Source: QFOX01 sp033763655
Lineage (GTDB): Bacteria > Pseudomonadota > Alphaproteobacteria > Rickettsiales > UBA3002
Assembly: GCA_033763655.1 (NCBI GenBank)
Contig: JANRKD010000027.1
Location: 62,001-126,000, forward strand
DNA length: 64,000 nucleotides
Direction of reading: 5' to 3'
Part shown: in pieces, positions 47,822-55,437 of the stretch
How positions within the stretch are numbered: the stretch's first letter is position 1
How the letters are laid out: each line of letters opens with the position of its first letter
Position numbers and translations under genes: made by a program
The notes under the pieces: model-generated
Seen by the model: the letters and a program-made list of their open reading frames with translations, nothing else
The model's database searches: none
What the model was told of the DNA's origin: nothing

Positions 47822-50202
47822 CCGACCGCCTGTGGCCGATAGCCCATGAGGGCGGCCAGTTCATCGGCGGGGGAAGGGGCGGCCGGTGCAGGCGCCCGCC
47901 CGCCAAGTATCTGAAGGTTGGTGGGGGTCAGCGCGCTGAGGTCGGCGCGGATGACGACGGCTTCCGTGCCGCGCTTCTGTAAAATCTGGCGTTCGCGGAT
48001 GTCGATATAGCTGAGTGTCGAGATTTCTTCGGGCGTGAGGCCAAAGCCCATGCTGTAGCCGGTGTCGGGATTTTTATCCGGCATGGCGAACAGGGTGGCG
48101 GCCTTGCCTGCAAGCACCGAAGTGTAGGCGCGGGCGGCACTTTCCTCGATGCTGTCGGTCATCAGCAGGGTGGCGGCATTGTTCTGGCTCAAATAGTCGC
48201 ACCAGCCGTTGATGCGGGCGCTGAACAGCGGCGTGTCGAGCACCTGAAAGCCTTCGTCGAGCACAATCAGCGTCGGGGCGCCGTTGAGCAGGCTGGTCAG
48301 GCGGTGCAGCAGGTAGCCGGTGAGCGGCGCGCGGGTGGCCGGGTCGGCCATCCAGCGGCGGATGTCCCAGGCGGTGAGGTTGCCGACCGCGAACGTATCC
48401 TCGGGCATGTCGAACAGTTCGCCGAATACGCCTCCTGCCGCAAAGCGCTGGACGCTGGCGGCAAGCAGGACATCGGCCTCGCGCAGGAAGGCGACCAGCG
48501 TGGCCATGCGCCGTTGCGCGCGCGGCTGCTGCAGCATGTAATCGACCGCCGCCTGAAAGAAGCTGAGGGTGCTGCGGTTGAGCTGGACGCCGGTCGGATC
48601 GACCAAGGTCGAAAGCCAGAGCGCAAGAAAATCGCGGTTGGCCGGAGTTTCAGGCAGCAGGAAGGGGTTCAGTTTGCAATCGTTCGTGCCGGGGGTGCGC
48701 ACCTGCCCGCCCATCGCCCCGATGAACGGCGCGGCCCGGCCATGCACGTCGAGATACCAGATATTGAGCGGCAGTTTGCGGGACTGCGCCATCAGGAAAT
48801 GGGCAAAGCTGGTGCGGCCCGTCGTCGGTTTCCCAAGGATGATGGTGTGGGCGGATTGCTGGCGGTGGAAATTGAAGTAATAGGGAGCATCCTGCACGGT
48901 GGTAAAGACGCTGACAGGCGGCCCCCAGGGCGAGCCGGCGGCGTTACCCATCGGCGCAGCCTGCAGGTTGACGAACCCGGCGAGATGGTCGGTATCGACC
49001 GCATGCTGGCGGGAAATGAACGAGAAATTGGCGGGTAGCTGCGACCAGTAGCACTCCTCAAAGCGTAAATCCTCGCGCACCACCACCATGCCGAGGCGAT
49101 TGAGCGCGCGTTGCACCATGCGCACGTTGGCCTCAAGCTGGTTGACGCCCGGGGCAATCAGGAAAATGCTGGTCTGCTGCTGGCCGAAGGCGGTGGCGCT
49201 TTCGTTGCCCTGCGCGTGCATCAGCCGGTCGATTTCCATCCATTTCGCGAGTTCCTTGTCGCCGCTATAGGTCAGGTAGCGGGCCTGTTTTTCGTAGGCC
49301 TCGCGCGCTTTGGCGGCGCCGGTGAAATCGAAACTCTGGCTGATGATGATTTCGCAGGGAATTTCGAGAAATTTATCGATGCCTGCGAGGGTTGATTCTT
49401 TGTATTCTTTGAGGGTGAGGATGGCGGCAAAGCGGCGCACACCATCGGCACTGCGCACCTCCATGGCGTTAAAGCCGAAGGTGATTTCGCCGCTGGTCAG
49501 CACATGCGACAAATCGCGATCAGGCACCGGCATGGGGCGTTCTTCGAGGTTAATCAGCTTTTCAAGGAACTCCACCTGCTCGTTATAATAGATGCCTTTG
49601 CGCGCGACGGTGGTCAGCAGACGGGCGCCGTAGGGCGTGAGCCGGGCGAGGATTTCGGCGCTGACGGCGTTAAGCTCCGCCAGCGCGGCGGTCATCGCTT
49701 CGCGGCGGGTGGCGATGTCGTGCCGCCGCCGGAGGCTTTGGGCCAGCAGGCGCCAGTCGCCGAAGGTGACCGGGCTGCCCGCACGCACGAGGGTGACGTA
49801 GAGTTCGTTGCTGTAGGTGGTTGTGGCGGGTTGCTGGCCGCGCCATAATTCGTCGATTTTGCCGCTGAAAGGGTCGGGATAGCGGGCGCGGGCGTGGGTC
49901 GGCTGCTTGCGGCGCAGCGTGTGCAGCCAGATGGCATAGGAGGTATCGGGGATGACGCTTGCAATCACCGCGCGCACGGCGCTACGCAAATCGCCATGGG
50001 TGGCGGCGTCGTAGCTAAGGCCGGTAATCTTGATGGTTTGTAACAGCTCGCCGTCTTTGGTGGCGATGGTCGAAGGGTCGAACAGGCAGGCATAAGGGAC
50101 GAAATCAGACTCGATGACATCGTCGGCGATGTCGTGCATCGCCTCAAGATCCTTGGCTGAAAGGTCTTTCTTTCTGCGCGTCCGGTTAGTCGTCGTCGCC
50201 AT
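47818..50202 (-). CDS. virB4: Type IV secretion ATPase VirB4 with altered Walker A
   Basis: 794 aa, the largest T4SS ATPase. N-terminal CagE/TrbE domain (residues 30-300) and C-terminal RecA-like ATPase. The Walker A segment reads LGKPTTGRTSF at 456-466: Arg463 occupies the place of the nucleotide-binding Lys. Walker B TLIVLDEGFQVLD is intact. Other VirB4 features such as LDVHGRAAPFIGAMGGQ and NPFLLPETPANRDFLA are present. The gene shows no sign of frameshift. Upstream is virB2 after a 160-bp gap with a terminator; no virB3 is fused or adjacent. Confidence 0.93.
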   Translation of the reverse strand: MATTTNRTRRKKDLSAKDLEAMHDIADDVIESDFVPYACLFDPSTIATKDGELLQTIKITGLSYDAATHGDLRSAVRAVIASVIPDTSYAIWLHTLRRKQPTHARARYPDPFSGKIDELWRGQQPATTTYSNELYVTLVRAGSPVTFGDWRLLAQSLRRRHDIATRREAMTAALAELNAVSAEILARLTPYGARLLTTVARKGIYYNEQVEFLEKLINLEERPMPVPDRDLSHVLTSGEITFGFNAMEVRSADGVRRFAAILTLKEYKESTLAGIDKFLEIPCEIIISQSFDFTGAAKAREAYEKQARYLTYSGDKELAKWMEIDRLMHAQGNESATAFGQQQTSIFLIAPGVNQLEANVRMVQRALNRLGMVVVREDLRFEECYWSQLPANFSFISRQHAVDTDHLAGFVNLQAAPMGNAAGSPWGPPVSVFTTVQDAPYYFNFHRQQSAHTIILGKPTTGRTSFAHFLMAQSRKLPLNIWYLDVHGRAAPFIGAMGGQVRTPGTNDCKLNPFLLPETPANRDFLALWLSTLVDPTGVQLNRSTLSFFQAAVDYMLQQPRAQRRMATLVAFLREADVLLAASVQRFAAGGVFGELFDMPEDTFAVGNLTAWDIRRWMADPATRAPLTGYLLHRLTSLLNGAPTLIVLDEGFQVLDTPLFSARINGWCDYLSQNNAATLLMTDSIEESAARAYTSVLAGKAATLFAMPDKNPDTGYSMGFGLTPEEISTLSYIDIRERQILQKRGTEAVVIRADLSALTPTNLQILGGRAPAPAAPSPADELAALMGYRPQAVG

Positions 50203-50321
50203 GCTAACCTATAGTAACCGTCAAACCGATGAACGATGAAACCTGTAACCCGCCGCCCGCACCGCAGAACCGGCGGGGCGCGGCATCACGCGGCCGCAAA
50301 AGAGGGCGGCCACAAAAAGGT

Positions 50322-50352
50322 AAAAAGGCGCTGCCCCCTGCGAGGCAGCGCC
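50322..50352 (-). terminator. Terminator/attenuator between virB2 and virB4
   Basis: On the minus strand GGCGCTGCC (50352-50344) pairs with GGCAGCGCC (50335-50327), followed by TTTTT. It lies 10 bp after the virB2 stop, so most transcripts should end after the pilin gene. Confidence 0.82.
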
Positions 50353-50362
50353 CGTAATGTTA

Positions 50363-50731
50363 CTAATAACAGGTGGTCGAGTTGCTCGAGAGCACTTCGA
50401 CAATGGTGCCTGCGCCGAAGATGACGCCGACGCCAAGGCCGACGATAATTGCCATCCCCCACGAAACCTTACCCATCAGCGCACCGATACCGATGACGAT
50501 GATGGCCAGCGTCGCGATCCCTGCGCCGACCGGGCCGGTGAACCAGCCAACGACGTTACAGAGGACTTCGGCCAGCGCTTCCGGCGTGCCGCCGCTGCCA
50601 CCGCCGCCGCCGCCACTGCCGATAGAAACCGACACCGCCATAGCATCCATTGGCAGGAGCAACGCGGCATAGGCCGCAAACAGCGCCAGCGCCAGCTGCG
50701 TCATCTTCTGACTTGTCAGGTTGAATTTCAT
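50363..50731 (-). CDS. virB2: Type IV secretion major pilin-like protein VirB2
   Basis: 122-aa TrbC/VirB2 pilin precursor. Long signal peptide (residues 1-32, ending PMDAMA), a Gly-rich loop with six Gly, then two hydrophobic helices: VVGWFTGPVGAGIATLAIIV and VSWGMAIIVGLGVGVIFGAG, with a C-terminal Cys (STTCY). Strong AAGGAGTGG ribosome binding site. First gene of the T4SS cluster and followed by a terminator, as expected for a highly expressed subunit. Confidence 0.9.
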   Translation of the reverse strand: MKFNLTSQKMTQLALALFAAYAALLLPMDAMAVSVSIGSGGGGGGSGGTPEALAEVLCNVVGWFTGPVGAGIATLAIIVIGIGALMGKVSWGMAIIVGLGVGVIFGAGTIVEVLSSNSTTCY

Positions 50732-51190
50732 ACTCCACTCCTTCGTTTGTTTTCAGATAACCGTGGGAACTGACCCAAGAAATGATGAACGATTATTCCG
50801 TCCTTAGACAGTAGCACAGATTTGTTACAGATTTATGACAATTTTATAACAATCGTCATCAAATTGTCATTATTTGGCTGCTGAGCCATGCTTAAATATC
50901 ACAGTTGCGCCATGCTGCCGGCTTGCGGCGTGGCGCGTTAAATGTATCTCAATATCTTGAAAAGAATAATAAAAATAGATGATTTCAGCAGTTATTTATC
51001 GCAAAGAGGACATTTTTTGCCGGAACCAACATTAACAAATGGCTTTTTTTATTATTAACAAATCTGGGCGAGCCGGGGATGGTGGGGGTGGCTATGAGGG
51101 GGCGTGAATAATCGTCAGAATAGACTCGCCATCGGGAGGGCTATCGGTTAGAACGCGCCCATCACGATTCACCATTATTAGGAGTTAAGC
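50732..51190. other. 459-bp AT-rich divergent regulatory region (virB2 / RidA-like)
   Basis: AT-rich DNA between the divergent virB2 and RidA-like genes. Contains an inverted repeat TGACAATTT (50836) / AAATTGTCA (50861) about 105-140 bp upstream of virB2, and a direct repeat ATTAACAAAT at 51031 and 51054. ATTAGGAG is the ribosome binding site of the 51191 gene. No coding frame is credible. Likely holds both promoters. Confidence 0.55.
50836..50869. promoter_or_regulatory. Inverted repeat TGACAATTT-N16-AAATTGTCA
   Basis: Nine-base perfect arms with a 16-bp spacer in the virB2 upstream region; could bind a dimeric regulator of the T4SS cluster. Symmetry is seen; binding is inferred. Confidence 0.4.
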
Positions 51191-51658
51191 ATGACAACGA
51201 TTGCCGCAAAATTGAAAGACATGGGCATTACATTACCGGAAGTGAGCCTGCCAGCGGCAAATTATGTGCCGTGCACTATCAGCGGCACCACGCTCTATGT
51301 GTCCGGCCAGCTGCCGATGGAAGCGGGCAAGCCACAATTTATCGGCAAGGTCGGCCGCGAGTTCAGCATCGAGGAAGGGCAGGCCTGCGCCCGCCTGTGT
51401 ACCATCAACGTGCTGGCACATGTCAGTAAAATCCTCGGCGGCGATTTGTCGCGCATCAGCAAACTGATTCGCCTGGGCGTGTTTGTGAACGCACCCGATG
51501 ATTTCACCGACCACCCCAAAGTCGCCAACGGCGCTTCCGACCTCATGGTCAACCTGATGGGCGATGCGGGCAAGCATGCGCGCTTTGCCGTGGGCGTCTC
51601 GGGCCTGCCGTTCGGTGTCGCGGTCGAGGTTGATGCGACGTTCGAACTGAAGGCATAG
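51191..51658 (+). CDS. RidA family protein lacking the catalytic Arg
   Basis: 155 aa YjgF/YER057c/UK114-type trimeric protein. LYVSGQLPMEAGKPQFIGKV and the C-terminal ARFAVGVSGLPFGVAVEVDA are typical. In RidA the imine deaminase Arg lies in VARLP; here the same place reads VSGLP. An imine-hydrolase role is therefore doubtful, and it fits the Rid subfamilies without that Arg. Followed after 2 bp by the 75-aa gene, so it heads a three-gene operon. Confidence 0.88.
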   Translation: MTTIAAKLKDMGITLPEVSLPAANYVPCTISGTTLYVSGQLPMEAGKPQFIGKVGREFSIEEGQACARLCTINVLAHVSKILGGDLSRISKLIRLGVFVNAPDDFTDHPKVANGASDLMVNLMGDAGKHARFAVGVSGLPFGVAVEVDATFELKA

Positions 51659-51660
51659 CC

Positions 51661-51888
51661 ATGACAGATAAGGTCGCACAGGCGCTTGAGAAGGTGCATG
51701 CGGCGCTTGATGATAACAATGTCGGACTCGATGCCTGCATTGGCGATTTGAAAGCGGCGCTGGCGCAGGCAGGCAGCAAGGTGGTGGCGATGCGTAAAGA
51801 GCGCCTGCCGCAAAACAACCGGCAAGGCCGCAAAATGTTGCAGACCTATTTCAAAAAGCGCGGCGTCGACGTCGTTTTTGCGGAATAA
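51661..51888 (+). CDS. Hypothetical protein, 75 aa
   Basis: Small helical, soluble protein. MTDKVAQALEKVHAALDDNN, then AALAQAGSKVVAMRKERLPQ and a basic C-terminal part (NNRQGRKMLQTYFKKRGVDV). It sits 2 bp after the RidA-like gene and its stop overlaps the EVE gene start as TAATG. The tight coupling suggests a shared function, but no family is recognised. Confidence 0.72.
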   Translation: MTDKVAQALEKVHAALDDNNVGLDACIGDLKAALAQAGSKVVAMRKERLPQNNRQGRKMLQTYFKKRGVDVVFAE

Positions 51889-52331
51889 TGCGCTACTGGC
51901 TGTTTAAATCCGAACCTTCCTGCTGGAGCTGGCAGCAACAGGTGCAGGCAGGCGCCGGGGGCACGGCGTGGAGCGGTGTGCGCAACCATCTCGCCAAGCA
52001 GAACATGATGGCCATGAAGTCAGGCGATCGCGGCTTTTTTTACCACAGTAACGTGGGTAAGGAGATTGTGGGAATAGTCGAAGTCATCCGCGATTATTAC
52101 CCCGACCCGACCGACGCCACCGCCCGCTTCGTGATGGTGGATGTAAAAGCGGTGGCACCGTTGCCGCGTCCCGTGACGCTGGCGCAGGTAAAGGCAACGC
52201 CCGCCCTGGCGAAAATGTCGCTGGTGACGAGCATGCGCCTCTCGGTGCAGCCGGTGACGGCGGCGGAGTGGACGCTGATTTGCAGAATGGGTGGTTATTG
52301 TTACAAGGAAGCCGCCCCCTTGCCGCACTAA
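51888..52331 (+). CDS. EVE domain protein
   Basis: 147 aa, PUA-like EVE fold (thymocyte nuclear protein 1 / YTH-like): MRYWLFKSEPSCWSWQQQVQ, TAWSGVRNHLAKQNMMAMKS, GDRGFFYHSNVGKEIVGIVE and VTSMRLSVQPVTAAEW are the conserved blocks. EVE domains bind modified bases in DNA or RNA. A role in sensing modified nucleic acid is inferred from the family. The usual C-terminal block is followed by only a short tail (GGYCYKEAAPLPH) near the twin-hairpin element. Confidence 0.92.
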   Translation: MRYWLFKSEPSCWSWQQQVQAGAGGTAWSGVRNHLAKQNMMAMKSGDRGFFYHSNVGKEIVGIVEVIRDYYPDPTDATARFVMVDVKAVAPLPRPVTLAQVKATPALAKMSLVTSMRLSVQPVTAAEWTLICRMGGYCYKEAAPLPH

Positions 52332-52339
52332 CGGTTTTG

Positions 52340-52405
52340 TTATTCCCGCGAAGGCGGGAATCCCCTTCAAGAGACAAGGAGATCCCTGCCTTCGCAGGGA
52401 TGACA
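52340..52405. repeat. Twin-hairpin repeat element, copy 3
   Basis: Hairpins ATTCCCGC/GCGGGAAT (about 52342-52361) and ATCCCTGC/GCAGGGAT, spacer CCCCTTCAAGAGACAAGGAG, ending GAC. It is the near-perfect inverse of 653-717. ATTCCC-N8-GGGAAT is also the form of the neisserial dRS3 repeat. Confidence 0.75.
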
Positions 52406-52435
52406 AGCGCCCTATAGCTTTTAAGTGGCGCGTTC

Positions 52436-53842
52436 TCAGTGATGGGCGCGGTCGAGCGAGTAGCTGTTGAGATCGTCGCTGTAATAGGTCGGGTCGACGG
52501 CGTCCGCCCGCGCATAATAGATGTAGAGGATGTTGCGCAGCGCCGCTGTGGTGGTGTCGGGCGCCCATGGATTGTAATCGCCGATGATCTGGCGCGTATA
52601 GGCACCAAAAACCCGGGCGAAAGTGCGGTCATAACGCAGGCTGAAGCGGTCGGACAGGTCGGGCCGTGCTATCTGATTGACAATGAGAATGCCGTCGGCG
52701 GCCAGTAGTTTTTTGGCATCGGCGAGGAATTCCTGCGTGATGGTTTCCATCGGTGCGGAAAAGACGTTGGTAAAAGTGTCGATGAAAATGAGGTCGTAGC
52801 GGGCGCGCTCGCGGCGCACGAATGCCCGCGCCGATTGGGCGATGAAGGTTTTGTTGTGGCCCAGTGGCGCGGAGAGAAAATGCTGCTCGGCGACACGCTT
52901 AAGCGCCGGGTCGATATCGACAAAAGTGAAGCGGTTGGTGGTGTCCTTCAGCCCGAGAGTGAAGCCCCCGGCGCCGATGACGAGAACAGCGCCGGGCCTG
53001 CCCTTGGCCGCAGCAAGCGGGTCGATAAAAGTCGATTCAATGTAGGTGATGTAGGGGAAAGCCGACACGCCTTCTTTCGTCAGCGCCGAGGAGGGGGAGC
53101 GGTTGATGCGCAGCAGGCGTCCGCCTTTAGGCGTGGCGTGGACGCTCACGGTATTGTAGCTATTGTCCGAAACGATGCGAAAGGCACGCAGGGTCGCGGG
53201 GCTGTTGAGCAGAAGCGTCAGCAGCAGGATACACAGGGCGCCCATTCCCGCCGCGCCCGGCATGCGGCGCGCGAGCACCGCCACCAGCAGGACCAGCAGG
53301 GCGAGGGTGGCGCTGACGGTGGCGTGGACGCCGATCGTGTTCATGAGCACAAGGGTGGAAAACACCGAACCGAGAAACGAGCCGACGGTGGAGAAGAACA
53401 GCATCCGCCCGGTGAGTTCGCTGATGCGCTGACGGTGGAAGTAGTTGCTGATAAGCGGCACGGTCTGGCCGAGCAGGTAAATCGGGACGATAAGCAGCAG
53501 CAGCGCGTAACAGGCCGTCTGCGCGATGGGGTGGTGCAGCCCGGCCCGATCGAGAAGGGTGAAGAAAAGTTCGAGCACCGGGTAGGAGAGAGCAAGGGTG
53601 AGGTAGCCCAGCGCGATCAGCAGGTTGCGGATTAACCGGCGGCGGATATGTACGGGTGCGCGGCCGCCCTGATGGTAGCCGATGGCCAGCGGCAACAGCA
53701 CCGCGCTGACCAGAATTGCCACCGTTTCGGTGCCGGAGCCGACGAACGGAATCAGTTGGCGAATGGCCAGCAACTCGCTGGCGAGCACCACATAACCTTC
53801 GATGAGGATGATGAGGAAAAGAAGCCGTGGAACCGGGCGCAA
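52436..53842 (-). CDS. Membrane-fused spermidine-synthase-like protein
   Basis: 468 aa starting with TTG at 53842, the base next to the scoB stop; the N-terminal helix would be lost with the next in-frame starts. First half: six or seven transmembrane helices (residues 5-210, RLLFLIILIEGYVVLASELL; LLGQTVPLISNYFHRQRISE). Second half: SAM-dependent methyltransferase/polyamine-synthase fold with VLVIGAGGFTLGL, FTFVDIDPALKRVA and YDLIFIDTFTN. Such fusions are known as fused spermidine synthase-like MFS proteins of unsettled function. The Asp pair expected of real spermidine synthases is not fully evident. Confidence 0.82.
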   Translation of the reverse strand: MRPVPRLLFLIILIEGYVVLASELLAIRQLIPFVGSGTETVAILVSAVLLPLAIGYHQGGRAPVHIRRRLIRNLLIALGYLTLALSYPVLELFFTLLDRAGLHHPIAQTACYALLLLIVPIYLLGQTVPLISNYFHRQRISELTGRMLFFSTVGSFLGSVFSTLVLMNTIGVHATVSATLALLVLLVAVLARRMPGAAGMGALCILLLTLLLNSPATLRAFRIVSDNSYNTVSVHATPKGGRLLRINRSPSSALTKEGVSAFPYITYIESTFIDPLAAAKGRPGAVLVIGAGGFTLGLKDTTNRFTFVDIDPALKRVAEQHFLSAPLGHNKTFIAQSARAFVRRERARYDLIFIDTFTNVFSAPMETITQEFLADAKKLLAADGILIVNQIARPDLSDRFSLRYDRTFARVFGAYTRQIIGDYNPWAPDTTTAALRNILYIYYARADAVDPTYYSDDLNSYSLDRAHH

Positions 53843-54493
53843 TCAGGCCGCTTTCTTCGCCAAAGCGACGGTAAATGCCGCTTCGGTTTTGGCGGTGATT
53901 TCCTCGACGCTGACACCATCGGCCAGTTCGATCAGCCGCATTTTTCCCTCGGCAATTTCAAAGACGCCCAGATCGGTGATGACCAGATCGACCACGCCGA
54001 TGCCGGTCATCGGCAGGTTGCATTCATGCACCAGCTTGGCCGTGCCATCCTTGGCGTTATGTTCCATCAGCACGACCACGCGCTTGACGCCCGCGACCAG
54101 ATCCATCGCCCCGCCCATGCCTTTGATCATTTTCCCCGGCACCATCCAGTTGGCCAGATCGCCGCGCGGGTTGACCTGCAACGCGCCGAGAATCGTGAGG
54201 TCCACATGGCCGCCGCGAATCATCGCAAAGCTCATCGCCGAATCGAAATAGACGCTCTCGGGCAGCTCCGAAATGGTCTGCTTGCCGGCGTTAATCAGGT
54301 CGGCATCCTCCTGCCCGGCGAGGGGAAACGGCCCCATGCCGAGCATGCCATTTTCCGATTGCAGGGTCACATGCATGCCGTGGGGGATGTGGTTGGCGAC
54401 CAGCGTCGGGATGCCGATGCCGAGATTGACGTAAAACCCGTCGCGCAATTCTTTCGCCGCGCGTTTGCACATGTGGTCACGATTCCAGGCCAT
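53843..54493 (-). CDS. scoB: 3-oxoacid CoA-transferase subunit B
   Basis: Beta subunit of succinyl-CoA:3-ketoacid CoA-transferase (acetoacetate activation, ketone-body and PHB-derived carbon use). 216 aa with YVNLGIGIPTLVANHIP, the catalytic Glu47 in LQSENGMLGMGP, MIRGGHVDLTILGALQV and DVVITDLGVFEI-like (DLVITDLGVF). Pairs with scoA 41 bp upstream. Its stop abuts the TTG of the next gene. With the phasin gene it fits a PHB-using lifestyle. Confidence 0.96.
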   Translation of the reverse strand: MAWNRDHMCKRAAKELRDGFYVNLGIGIPTLVANHIPHGMHVTLQSENGMLGMGPFPLAGQEDADLINAGKQTISELPESVYFDSAMSFAMIRGGHVDLTILGALQVNPRGDLANWMVPGKMIKGMGGAMDLVAGVKRVVVLMEHNAKDGTAKLVHECNLPMTGIGVVDLVITDLGVFEIAEGKMRLIELADGVSVEEITAKTEAAFTVALAKKAA

Positions 54494-54534
54494 TTTCTTC
54501 TCCTGCCATGAAGGCGGTTGGTTGCATGGTGTTC

Positions 54535-55263
54535 TTACGCCGCATTTCGCACCGTGCGGTTTTCAATCCGTTTTTCGTAGTTTTTGCCGACAAAAATGCG
54601 TTGCACGAAAATGCCCGGCGTGTGGATGTCGTCGGGCGGCAGGTCGCCGATTGCAACCAGTTCCTCGACCTCGGCGACGGTGATTTTGCCTGCCATTGCC
54701 ATCATCGGGTTGAAGTTGCGCGCGGTTTTGCGGAACACGAGGTTGCCCGCCGCATCTCCCTTCCAGGCTTTGACAATCGCAAGGTCGGCAGTCAGCCCTG
54801 TTTCCATGACGTAGGTTTCGCCGTGGAACTCGCGCTGCTCCTTGCCGTAGGCGACAATGGTGCCAACGCCCGTTTTGGTGTAAAAGGCGGGGATGCCGGC
54901 GCCACCGGCGCGGATGCGCTCGGCCAGCGTACCCTGCGGGTTGAACTCGATGTCGAGCTCCTTGTTGAGGTATTGGGTTTCAAAGGTTTTATTCTCGCCG
55001 ACATAGGAGGAAACCATTTTTTTAATCTGGTAGTCCTTGAGCAGAATGCCCAGACCAAAATCATCGACCCCGCAATTATTGCTGATGATGGTGAGGCCCT
55101 TAATGCCCGACTCCTTGAGGGCCAGAATGCAGTTTTCGGGAATGCCGCACAGGCCGAACCCGCCCGACATGATGGTCATGCCGTCATGCAGGAGGCCGTC
55201 AAGGGCGGCGGTGGCGTCGGCATAGAGTTTGCCGTGGGCGGCGTGGGCGTGGCTGGCGCGCAT
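54535..55263 (-). CDS. scoA: 3-oxoacid CoA-transferase subunit A
   Basis: Alpha subunit, 242 aa. Signatures are MTIMSGGFGLCGIPENCILA, SNNCGVDDFGLGILLKDYQI, KKMVSSYVGENKTFETQYLN, PQGTLAERIRAGGAGIPAFY and NLVFRKTARNFNPMMAMAGK. Forms a heterotetramer with ScoB in the cytosol, transferring CoA from succinyl-CoA to acetoacetate. Order scoA-scoB on the minus strand is standard. Confidence 0.96.
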   Translation of the reverse strand: MRASHAHAAHGKLYADATAALDGLLHDGMTIMSGGFGLCGIPENCILALKESGIKGLTIISNNCGVDDFGLGILLKDYQIKKMVSSYVGENKTFETQYLNKELDIEFNPQGTLAERIRAGGAGIPAFYTKTGVGTIVAYGKEQREFHGETYVMETGLTADLAIVKAWKGDAAGNLVFRKTARNFNPMMAMAGKITVAEVEELVAIGDLPPDDIHTPGIFVQRIFVGKNYEKRIENRTVRNAA

Positions 55264-55394
55264 GAAGTGTTGCTCCTTCGTCGATGCGTAAAGAAATGTG
55301 ATTCTACAAGAGTCTGGAATGGCGTCAAGGATTGGAAATCAGCCGGGTGGCGATTATGCTTGCCGAGCGACTTATTCACAGAATGGACATTATT

Positions 55395-55409
55395 TTAATA
55401 AAGTGTTAA
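55395..55409 (+). promoter_or_regulatory. CtrA-type box upstream of the DUF2336 pair
   Basis: TTAATAAAGTGTTAA, i.e. TTAA-N7-TTAA, 29 bp before the start of the first DUF2336 gene, in AT-rich DNA. The final C of the full consensus is T here. Confidence 0.45.
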
Positions 55410-55437
55410 TGTTTGCACAGCTATAACGGGCGGCGAA

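Noticed and set aside
50203..50362. virB3 between virB2 and virB4
   Set aside because: All frames in this gap are short, and the DNA is occupied by a terminator hairpin.
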